A DNA stretch of 17,873 bases, taken from positions 1 to 17,873 of the forward strand of contig QKAA01000033.1 in NCBI GenBank assembly GCA_003247275.1, given 5' to 3'. Source of the stretch: a bacterium (GTDB taxonomy: Bacteria; Patescibacteriota; Microgenomatia; UBA1400; RBG-16-45-19). Below the pieces are notes generated by a model that saw only the letters and a list, made by a program, of their open reading frames with translations, searched no databases and was not told the DNA's origin. Position 1 is the first letter of the stretch. Each line of letters opens with the position of its first letter. The position numbers and the translations under genes were made by a program. Below, piece after piece: positions 6,173 to 12,047 of this stretch.

Positions 6173-7228
6173 ATGACAGCATTGCGTCGTGCAGCAGAAG
6201 TGAGCCAGTTGGTGATTAAGTGGGGTGGAATTGCTATTGTGGCATTGATGGTTGGTCGGTTGGTTATTGGTGGATTGATAGATTGGTATAAAACGACTCA
6301 TCCAAATATCCCTGAACCAACGATTGGATTTGGAATTTTGCCACCGATTGAATTTCCTGAACAAGAAACAAAACAGTTAGTTTACACGTTGGAAACAAAA
6401 ACGGGAGGTTTGCCAACATTTCCAACTCAAGCTGATGTGTTGCTAATGGAGGCATCTCGACCTAATTTGTTAGCACTTGAACGGTCTCAAGCAGATGCGG
6501 AGTCACTTGGGTTTAAAGTTGAGCCGGAAAAAATCTCTGACACGACCTATCGTTGGCGATTAACGTCGCCCATGCCAATGACGTTAACGACTTCTATTTA
6601 TGATGGTCGATTTATTTGGAAAACTGATTGGGCGTCTAATCCAAATTTTTTGACGGTCAAATCACTTCCATCTGAGTCTCAAGCAATTCGAGATGCGCGT
6701 GAGATTGTTAATAAAGTAACTGATCAGATGACAGATATTACCGGTGGCACAGCTGAAGTGACTTATCTTAAAGGGACAGGTGGAAGTTTTTCTGCGGCCA
6801 GTGCTTTAGTTGATGCTGATTTTGTGCAGGTGGATTTATTCCGATCGGCTTATGGTGAGCAGTTTGAGTTTGTGACACCACAAACAGGTCACGGAATTGT
6901 CCGAGTTATTATTTCTGGAAACACTAAGGCTGGGAAAATCATTCAAGCAATTTATAACTATTTCCCGATAAATTATACGGCGGTAGAGACATATCCACTT
7001 AAACCAGTGTCACAGGCTTGGGAAGAATTGTTGCAAGGAAGTGGTTATATTGCTTCAATTGATTCGACAGCGACTGAAGTGGTAGTGAGAAGTGTTACTT
7101 TGGGGTATTTTGACAGTTTTGAACCGCAATCGTACATGCAGCCGGTTTATGTTTTTTCTGGAGATGATGGTTTTGTAGCTTATATTCAGGCGGTTAAAGA
7201 TCCGAAGGTGAGTACAACCACTGAATAA
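6173..7228 (+). CDS. Single-pass membrane-anchored protein of unknown function
   Basis: 351 residues; AAGGAG 7 nt before the ATG fixes the start. One hydrophobic segment at about 13-36 with Arg residues before it suggests an N-terminal anchor and a large extracytoplasmic domain (about 40-351). No enzyme motif or catalytic triad is evident. The last 90 residues (Y-P-L-K-P-V-S-Q-A-W-E-E-L-L, V-V-V-R-S-V-T-L-G-Y-F-D-S-F, P-V-Y-V-F-S-G, F-V-A-Y-I-Q-A-V) follow a helix, then strand, L-G-Y, then P-V-Y-V-F order. This recalls YycI/YycH-type or PepSY-like regulatory folds, a resemblance from memory at low confidence. It has its own promoter and diverges from gltX. Its last 35 bp overlap the 3' end of the D,D-carboxypeptidase gene on the other strand. 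Proximity to that cell-wall enzyme may hint at an envelope role but proves nothing. Confidence 0.78.
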   Translation: MTALRRAAEVSQLVIKWGGIAIVALMVGRLVIGGLIDWYKTTHPNIPEPTIGFGILPPIEFPEQETKQLVYTLETKTGGLPTFPTQADVLLMEASRPNLLALERSQADAESLGFKVEPEKISDTTYRWRLTSPMPMTLTTSIYDGRFIWKTDWASNPNFLTVKSLPSESQAIRDAREIVNKVTDQMTDITGGTAEVTYLKGTGGSFSAASALVDADFVQVDLFRSAYGEQFEFVTPQTGHGIVRVIISGNTKAGKIIQAIYNYFPINYTAVETYPLKPVSQAWEELLQGSGYIASIDSTATEVVVRSVTLGYFDSFEPQSYMQPVYVFSGDDGFVAYIQAVKDPKVSTTTE

Positions 7229-8081
7229 GTTGTTTGGTATCGTTAAATCTATCCTGACTTTGAAGAACAACAAAAATATAGTCTGTGTCGCGGTCAACAT
7301 AAGTAACTAAACATTCACCTGAATTGTCGGTCCAGCCGGTTTTTATGCCTTTCACCCCTTCAATTTCATCGAGTAATTCATTGGTGTTTTCAAAGGAAAG
7401 GGTATATCTCTTATCAACTGAAGTAATTGAGCCTTGTTTTGAGGCGACGGTTTCTCTTAAAAATGGATTGTTAAGTAGCTTGATAGCAAGAGTGGCTAAA
7501 TCAGCAGCTGAAGTGTAATGATAATTACTTTCAACGCCAGAAACATTAGTAAAGTGAGTATCTTTTAGTCCCCAACTCGTAGCCTGTTGGTTCATTTGCT
7601 CTACAAAGGCGTCGTACCCATCCGAATAATGGTCAGCGAGAGCAATGGCGGCATCATTACCGCTATTAATTAATAAAGCTTGTAGAAGGCTTTCAACGGT
7701 AAATTGGGAATCAACGGGAAAGTGAGTGCTTTTACCAATTGCCTGGCTTGACCTGCTGATAGTAACCACTTCATTTAAATCATATTTGGCGAATGCGGTT
7801 AAAGCGGTCATGATCTTAGTGGTGGAGGCGGGCATAAAGCGTTGATGAGGATTTCGGGCCGCAATAATGTTGTTATTCAGATCAATAATAACCACTCCTT
7901 GAGCAGTAATTGAGTCTGGAATGGGTTGATAGATCTCGCTTGATTGAGTTGCGGCTGGTGTAGCAATAGATTCAGTGATGGAAAGAACTATTGGAGCTTC
8001 GGCATTGGGTTGTAAATACAAGAAACTGATAATAAGACCACCAACCAGACTAATAATGAGGATTACGCTAATGGGCTTCAT
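7194..8081 (-). CDS. D-alanyl-D-alanine carboxypeptidase (PBP5/6-like, peptidase family S11)
   Basis: 295 residues with the three active-site motifs of serine penicillin-binding enzymes: S86-T-T-K89 (nucleophile and general base), S140-G-N142, and K247-T-G249. N-terminal hydrophobic segment at about 5-23 acts as a signal peptide or anchor, so the domain is extracytoplasmic. The family removes the terminal D-Ala from peptidoglycan pentapeptides, limiting cross-linking. It ends soon after the catalytic domain: the C-terminal beta-domain and amphipathic anchor of E. coli PBP5 are absent, as in other short DacA/DacF-like forms, so the N-terminal segment is probably the membrane tether. The gene is 18 bp downstream of aspS and likely co-transcribed. 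No Shine-Dalgarno is obvious. Its 3' end overlaps the converging gene at 6173-7228 by 35 bp; the family-like L-I-Q-W-L-Y near the C-terminus lies in that overlap, so both frames appear to be used. Confidence 0.92.
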   Translation of the reverse strand: MKPISVILIISLVGGLIISFLYLQPNAEAPIVLSITESIATPAATQSSEIYQPIPDSITAQGVVIIDLNNNIIAARNPHQRFMPASTTKIMTALTAFAKYDLNEVVTISRSSQAIGKSTHFPVDSQFTVESLLQALLINSGNDAAIALADHYSDGYDAFVEQMNQQATSWGLKDTHFTNVSGVESNYHYTSAADLATLAIKLLNNPFLRETVASKQGSITSVDKRYTLSFENTNELLDEIEGVKGIKTGWTDNSGECLVTYVDRDTDYIFVVLQSQDRFNDTKQLIQWLYSPSDL

Positions 8082-8099
8082 AACGGTTTGGCAGAATGC

Positions 8100-9449
8100 T
8101 TATTGCTGTTTTGTTTTTTCTTTGGGCTGAACGGTTGAAAGTCGAATATCAACTCGCTCCATATCTCTGGGGAACAAGGTGGCTTCACGGATATTTTTTA
8201 AACCCAAAATTTGCATGGTCATTCGCTCAGCACCAAGGGCAAATCCGGCAAGAGGGGGAACACCATATCTAAACGATTGGAGATAAAGTTCAATATCTTC
8301 TTCTTTAAGCCCCCATTTTTTAACATGCTCCAAGATGGTTTGATAGTCGTTCAAGCGCTGGCCGCCACTGGACCATTCGACTCCCCTCCCCAGCAAGTCG
8401 ACACTGTAGGCGAATTCTGGCTCATCGGGGTCGGGGTAGACATAAAAAGGTTTTTTATCAGATAAGAAGTGAGAAATGAAAATTAAATCTGAGCCGTGGG
8501 TTTCAGCTGACCACTTGCAGATTTCGCGTTCATCTTCGGGAGATAAATCTTTTTCATTGCGGCAATCTCGACCAGTGCGTTTAAAAATTATTTCTTGAGC
8601 TTCTCGCAATTTAATCATGGGAATTTTGTCAGCAAGGTTAGGTAGAGTGGCATTAAATAATTTCAGCTCGGCTGCACATTTTTCTTCGACTTGTCTGAAA
8701 ATGTATCTAACGACGTATTCCTGCATGTCTAACACGTCTTGATAGGAATCAATAAAACCAAATTCGGCGTCTAAACTGGTAGCTTCGGTTAAGTGTCTAG
8801 AGGTGACTGAGGGCTCAGCACGGAAAATTTTGTTGACAGAAAAAACGCGCTCGAAAGCACCAACGAGTAATGATTTGTACAATTGAGGACTTTGGGAGAG
8901 GTAGGTTTCGTAGTCAAAATATTTGACTTTAAAGACTTCAGCACCACCTTCAGGCACAGAAGAAATGATGGAGGGAGCTTGGAATTCTAAAAAGTCTTTG
9001 GCTTTGAGGGCTTCTCTGAAACTATCGATAATAACTTGTTGGACTTTAAAAATGCTTTTGATTTTTTTGTGACGCAGAACTAAGGATCGATAATCAAGCT
9101 GAATGGGCAATTCAGCTTCGATGTCTTCTTTACTCATATCAAAGGGCAGTTCAGCAGCTTTGGAGACTAACTCAACTTTTTCGGCTACCACTTCGACTGT
9201 GCCCGTTTCTAATTTGGGGTTGATCAGTTTTTCTGGTCTGGCTTGGACGGTTCCGGTAATATAAATAACATCTTCAGCATGCAAGCCTTCAACTTGGCTA
9301 CCTTGGGCAAAGACTTGAACGATACCGGTTCTATCTCGAAGGTCAATAAAAGCAATTTTGCCATGATCGCGTTTGGTGTCGATCCAGCCTTTTAACAACA
9401 CTGTTTCACCGATTTTTTGAGTTGTTTCCTTGATGAGGGTTCGTTCCAT
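8100..9449 (-). CDS. aspS: Aspartyl-tRNA synthetase, compact archaeal-type
   Basis: 449 residues. N-terminal OB-fold anticodon-binding domain (L-L-K-G-W-I-D-T-K-R-D-H-G-K, about 18-31), then class II core: L-S-Q-S-P-Q-L-Y-K at 184-192, motif 2 F-R-A-E-P-S-V-T-S-R-H-L at 209-220, and motif 3 G-A-E-R at 406-409. The length and continuous core show that the bacterial GAD insertion (which makes typical bacterial AspRS about 590 residues) is absent, so this is the archaeal/eukaryal genre or AspRS2. Such enzymes are often non-discriminating and also make Asp-tRNA(Asn) for GatCAB. AsnRS is less likely because the Q-S-P-Q-L-Y-K and V-D-L-L-G-R-G-V-E segments read as AspRS. AGGAGAA precedes the ATG by 7 nt. 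It is the first gene of a pair with the carboxypeptidase. Confidence 0.93.
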   Translation of the reverse strand: MERTLIKETTQKIGETVLLKGWIDTKRDHGKIAFIDLRDRTGIVQVFAQGSQVEGLHAEDVIYITGTVQARPEKLINPKLETGTVEVVAEKVELVSKAAELPFDMSKEDIEAELPIQLDYRSLVLRHKKIKSIFKVQQVIIDSFREALKAKDFLEFQAPSIISSVPEGGAEVFKVKYFDYETYLSQSPQLYKSLLVGAFERVFSVNKIFRAEPSVTSRHLTEATSLDAEFGFIDSYQDVLDMQEYVVRYIFRQVEEKCAAELKLFNATLPNLADKIPMIKLREAQEIIFKRTGRDCRNEKDLSPEDEREICKWSAETHGSDLIFISHFLSDKKPFYVYPDPDEPEFAYSVDLLGRGVEWSSGGQRLNDYQTILEHVKKWGLKEEDIELYLQSFRYGVPPLAGFALGAERMTMQILGLKNIREATLFPRDMERVDIRLSTVQPKEKTKQQ

Positions 9450-9478
9450 GAATAATTCTCCTGCTATTTTGAATATCC

Positions 9479-9508
9479 TTGTTTTGTTGATTTAAGTTTG
9501 ATTATACT
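9479..9508 (+). promoter_or_regulatory. Candidate promoter toward the small-ORF island
   Basis: TTGTTT at 9479-9484, 18-bp spacer and TATACT at 9503-9508. Predicted start is near 9515, about 40 nt before the ATG of the 58-residue ORF. Its -10 overlaps the -10 of the divergent aspS promoter. Confidence 0.45.
9501..9506 (-). promoter_or_regulatory. Consensus -10 element for aspS
   Basis: The minus strand reads TATAAT here, a perfect -10. It would give an aspS leader of about 45 nt containing the AGGAGAA ribosome binding site. The -35 is weak. The element is interleaved with the plus-strand TATACT at 9503-9508. Confidence 0.5.
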
Positions 9509-9555
9509 TGATAAGTGTTGATTTATGAGGATTGTTCTATTATAGTCTCCTCGTT

Positions 9556-9732
9556 ATGAATTCTGAAAAAGAAAACCAACAGCCAGATCTTTTTGATGAA
9601 ATTGTCTCTTCTGAAGAGAACATTGAAGATTTTCTCAAATGTTACCAGTGGCTTAAAGCCCAACTTGAGGAAATATCTAGATGTGACGAAACTGCTTTGT
9701 ATCCAATAGAGCATGTTCCTAATAAAAATTAA
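9556..9732 (+). CDS. Hypothetical 58-residue acidic protein
   Basis: 58 residues from the ATG at 9556 (a TTG at 9532 in frame would add eight). It is acidic and polar: K-E-N-Q-Q-P-D-L-F-D-E-I at 5-16, E-E-N-I-E-D-F-L-K-C-Y-Q-W-L-K-A-Q-L-E-E-I as a probable amphipathic helix at 20-40, and two Cys (29 and 43). I recognise no family. A promoter-like sequence lies upstream, but no Shine-Dalgarno; the bases just before the ATG (TCTCCTC) are the opposite of one. It is followed by a second promoter at 9735. It may be a real small gene or a chance ORF; the absence of a longer ORF on either strand here makes a real small gene reasonable. Confidence 0.45.
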   Translation: MNSEKENQQPDLFDEIVSSEENIEDFLKCYQWLKAQLEEISRCDETALYPIEHVPNKN

Positions 9733-9734
9733 TC

Positions 9735-9763
9735 TTGCATGATTTTCACCTTCATGATTAAAT
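9735..9763 (+). promoter_or_regulatory. Extended -10 promoter before the 27-codon ORF
   Basis: TTGCAT at 9735-9740, 17-bp spacer, and TTAAAT at 9758-9763 preceded by TGA (an extended -10 TGn). Start is predicted near 9770, three or four bases before the ATG at 9774, so that ORF would be translated from a nearly leaderless message. Confidence 0.55.
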
Positions 9764-9773
9764 ACCTCTTGTT

Positions 9774-9857
9774 ATGACTAACTCACAGAATCGTCAAATT
9801 ATTGTTGCCCAATTTATTACCCTTACCCAAGGCAGCGGTTTTGGTGGTTTACTTTAA
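9774..9857 (+). CDS. Candidate 27-residue leader peptide or small protein
   Basis: ATG at 9774, TAA at 9855-9857. The peptide starts M-T-N-S-Q-N-R-Q, continues I-I-V-A-Q-F-I-T-L-T-Q and ends G-S-G-F-G-G-L-L. It follows a good promoter with almost no 5' leader and is followed 25 nt later by an intrinsic terminator. Codons 22-24 (GGT TTT GGT, 9837-9845) are perfectly complementary to 9880-9888, the upstream side of the terminator. That arrangement is what a translated attenuator leader looks like. It has no obvious run of one amino acid, so the stall signal, if any, is not a simple starvation signal. It could alternatively be an independent small peptide or a chance ORF. Confidence 0.4.
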   Translation: MTNSQNRQIIVAQFITLTQGSGFGGLL

Positions 9858-9888
9858 AAAAATATAAAAAACATAAACAACCAAAACC
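9837..9888 (+). promoter_or_regulatory. Possible antiterminator pairing of an attenuator
   Basis: GGTTTTGGT (9837-9845) and ACCAAAACC (9880-9888) form nine contiguous Watson-Crick pairs with a 34-nt loop. The downstream arm overlaps the 5' arm of the terminator (9883-9891), so the two structures exclude each other. The upstream arm lies in the last codons of the 27-codon ORF, where a ribosome reaching the stop would cover it. The pairing is weaker than the terminator stem, so it would need kinetic help. Confidence 0.4.
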
Positions 9889-9911
9889 CGCAGAAAGAAG
9901 CGGGTTTTTTT
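9883..9911 (+). terminator. Intrinsic terminator
   Basis: AAAACCCGC (9883-9891), 8-nt loop, GCGGGTTTT (9900-9908), followed by more T to 9911: a nine-pair stem running into a seven-T tract. It is the clearest terminator in the window and lies between the 27-codon ORF and the 9933 gene. Confidence 0.85.
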
Positions 9912-9932
9912 ATGACTAAAGAAAGGAGGTGT

Positions 9933-10118
9933 ATGGGTAAAACAGAGCAATATCAAGTTGCTAAGCCGTTGGACAGTGCGGAAGACAAAACTTTTTACAT
10001 TGCTCCACAATTAGTGACACGATTGCAAAATACAAAAAAATTTAATAAAAGCACTATTTCTGAGTTGATTTTATATGGGATTAAATATTATCCTGAATTT
10101 ATTAATTATGAACATTAA
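9933..10118 (+). CDS. Small protein with ribbon-helix-helix-like pattern
   Basis: 61 residues from the ATG at 9933, chosen because AAAGGAGGT (9922-9930) is a near-perfect Shine-Dalgarno for it. An upstream in-frame ATG at 9912, right after the terminator T-tract, would encode the Shine-Dalgarno and is less likely. Residues 20-37 (T-F-Y-I-A-P-Q-L-V-T-R-L-Q) and 38-56 (F-N-K-S-T-I-S-E-L-I-L-Y-G-I-K-Y-Y) follow the strand, helix, S-x-S-E-L-I helix order of CopG/Arc-type ribbon-helix-helix DNA-binding proteins. That is a pattern resemblance only. If right, it may be a transcription regulator or an antitoxin, but the next gene does not look like a known toxin. It lies directly downstream of the terminator, so its expression depends on readthrough or on an unseen promoter. 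Confidence 0.6.
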   Translation: MGKTEQYQVAKPLDSAEDKTFYIAPQLVTRLQNTKKFNKSTISELILYGIKYYPEFINYEH

Positions 10119-10133
10119 TTTATAGGAGTTATT

Positions 10134-10334
10134 ATGTGTAGACATGAAATTATGAAGGGGATTGATTGGAGTAACGTTCCTTCAACTGACGTCGATCCTG
10201 CTCCTTTTTCAACTACTGAAGGATTTACTCTGCCAACCTCTCAAGAAGCATCCTCAGCAAGCAGACATATCTTAGAGCAGCCTCCAACTATAACTAACGA
10301 TGTATTTAATCGTGAAAAGGTTTCTAAAGCTTAA
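10134..10334 (+). CDS. Hypothetical 66-residue Ser/Thr/Pro-rich protein
   Basis: 66 residues; AGGAG at 10124-10128 lies 5 nt before the ATG, and the start is 15 bp after the previous stop, so the two small genes probably form an operon. The sequence begins M-C-R-H-E-I-M-K-G-I-D-W and is then low in hydrophobic residues and rich in Ser, Thr and Pro, which suggests disorder. No domain, signal peptide or membrane segment is seen and I do not recognise a family. Its stop overlaps the converging recJ stop by 4 bp. Function unknown. Confidence 0.55.
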   Translation: MCRHEIMKGIDWSNVPSTDVDPAPFSTTEGFTLPTSQEASSASRHILEQPPTITNDVFNREKVSKA

Positions 10335-12010
10335 ATCGCTGATTTAGTTTTTATATCTTTAACCATCAACTGGAGTTTGGTTTTACCTCTCCAGTTGTTT
10401 TGGTTTAAGGTGAAGGCAAGATCGACTGTTTCTTCGTTTTGAAGCTCCTCTAATTCTTGACCGTGGTTAAACCACAACGCTTCAAGCGGACCGTTGTTTT
10501 TGGTGTGAAATACTAACTTTAAGTGTTGATTGTCTTTGCCCATGGTTTGGATCCTATCGGGTGAGACATGAGTAATGGCAAGAATTGGTTGTTTGTTGGC
10601 AATGCCAAAGGGAGCAAGTCCGCTTATTTGCTGGTAGAGTTCATTTGTAATAGCGTCAAAAGTTATTTCCACATCAACATCGAGAGTAGGTTCAAATAGA
10701 GATGAATCTATCGAGGTGGCTGCTACTGAGAGGATTAGCTGCTTAAAGGTTTCAATTTGATGACTTTCAATGGAAAAACCGGCTGCCATAGGATGACCAC
10801 CCACACCAACTAAGAGCTCTGATTGAGTTCGGATTAATTCGGTAATATTAACCCCTTTAATTGATCGAGCTGAGCCTTTGGAAACACCTTCTTTTTGACT
10901 AATAACGATGGCGGGTCGACTGAAAGTCTCGGTGAGTTTACCAGCAATGAGACCAATAACTCCCTCATGATAATCTAGACTACTCACCACAAGGATCGGA
11001 TCTAACTTGTCTGGATCAATTTGCTCAAGAGCGTGGGTTAACATGTCTGTAGTTAAATCTTGGCGAGTTTGATTAGTCAGATGAAGCAATTCTGCCAGTT
11101 GGGCGGCTCGATCGGGATTAGTGGTACAAATTAGGCGAAGCGAATCAATGGCATGCTCTAATCTCCCCATAGCGTTTAAACGAGGAGCAATACCATAGTT
11201 AACATGATAGGTAGAGAGTTCTTGGTCAGTATTGATGTCTGCGGCATTAAGGAGAGCACGGATCCCTGGTCTTTTTGATTGAGATAAAGCCTTGAGACCA
11301 AATTTGGCAAAACTCCGGTTAGCATCCATCAAAGGCATCATGTCGGCGATGGTGCCGATAGCCAGTAAGTCTAAGGTTTGTGAAGCATGGGTTGGATTCA
11401 ATTCTTTGGCTAGCATCCAAGCGACTCCAGCTCCAGATATTTTGGTGGTATGGACAATGGCTTGAGCGACGGGAAGGGTTTTACCTTTGGTATGGTGGTC
11501 GGTAATGATGAGGCTAATTTGTTGTTCTTTGGCCCACTTGGCGGCCTCATTGGCAACAATGCCGTTGTCGACGGTAATAATGAGTGGTTTTTCGTCAGAT
11601 TTAATTTGTTTGATGGCATCTTTAAGTCCCTTTGATGAGATGCCGTAGCCATGTTCTTCCCGACTGGGAATGAAGGGAGTAGCTTTGGCACCGATTGAAT
11701 GGAGTGTTTCCCATAAAATGCCTGTAGCAGTAATGCCGTCTGCATCATAATCACCATAGACAATAATAGGCTGATTACTATCGATGGCTTTTTGAATAAT
11801 TTTTTTGGTTTTAGTTATCGAGTTTCTATCTATATCAACATCGGAAATTTGAATGTCTAGCGGATGAGGAGGATTTAAAAAAGCTTCAATCTTTGCCTTG
11901 CTATCGAGTCCCCTTTGCTTGATAATTTGCTCTACAATAGAGAGTGCGTGTTTAGATGGAGAGTTTGGTTCTGATAATTTTGGTGCAGTAGAATGAATGT
12001 GCCATTTCAT
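10331..12010 (-). CDS. recJ: Single-stranded-DNA-specific exonuclease RecJ
   Basis: 559 residues, close to the 560-580 of typical RecJ. DHH phosphoesterase motifs: motif I V-Y-G-D87-Y-D89-A-D91-G, motif II V-D148-N-G, motif III T-D171-H-H, then G-A-G-V-A-W-M-L and I-G-T-I-A-D-M-M-P-L (motif IV Asp). DHHA1 signature G-V-G-G-H-P-M-A-A-G-F-S in the second half, followed by a C-terminal OB-like region. It degrades 5' ends of single-stranded DNA in recombinational and mismatch repair, using Mn/Mg held by the DHH aspartates and histidines. It is divergent from the CCA-adding enzyme gene with only 32 bp between the starts. There is no Shine-Dalgarno; TATGAT lies 8 nt before the ATG, so a leaderless transcript is likely. 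Confidence 0.95.
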   Translation of the reverse strand: MKWHIHSTAPKLSEPNSPSKHALSIVEQIIKQRGLDSKAKIEAFLNPPHPLDIQISDVDIDRNSITKTKKIIQKAIDSNQPIIVYGDYDADGITATGILWETLHSIGAKATPFIPSREEHGYGISSKGLKDAIKQIKSDEKPLIITVDNGIVANEAAKWAKEQQISLIITDHHTKGKTLPVAQAIVHTTKISGAGVAWMLAKELNPTHASQTLDLLAIGTIADMMPLMDANRSFAKFGLKALSQSKRPGIRALLNAADINTDQELSTYHVNYGIAPRLNAMGRLEHAIDSLRLICTTNPDRAAQLAELLHLTNQTRQDLTTDMLTHALEQIDPDKLDPILVVSSLDYHEGVIGLIAGKLTETFSRPAIVISQKEGVSKGSARSIKGVNITELIRTQSELLVGVGGHPMAAGFSIESHQIETFKQLILSVAATSIDSSLFEPTLDVDVEITFDAITNELYQQISGLAPFGIANKQPILAITHVSPDRIQTMGKDNQHLKLVFHTKNNGPLEALWFNHGQELEELQNEETVDLAFTLNQNNWRGKTKLQLMVKDIKTKSAI

Positions 12011-12018
12011 AGGGCTCT

Positions 12019-12047
12019 ATCATAACTCACGAGATTACGATTATGAA
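12019..12047 (-). promoter_or_regulatory. Candidate leaderless promoter for recJ
   Basis: On the minus strand TTCATA (complement of 12042-12047), 17-bp spacer and TATGAT (complement of 12019-12024), followed by 8 nt and the recJ ATG. The -35 overlaps the start codon of the divergent cca gene, so the two genes share a 32-bp control region. Confidence 0.4.

Noticed and set aside
9525..9545. Six-codon micro-ORF (M-R-I-V-L-L) before the 58-residue ORF
   Set aside because: No Shine-Dalgarno and very short; likely chance, although the sequence recalls drug-type leader peptides.
9887..9904. The CCCGC/GCGGG hairpin as part of a riboswitch or tRNA
   Set aside because: The stem runs straight into a T-tract, which fits an intrinsic terminator; no aptamer core or cloverleaf is seen nearby.
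11410..11763. 117-residue ORF on the minus strand inside recJ
   Set aside because: It is out of frame within the conserved DHH region of recJ and shows no domain of its own.
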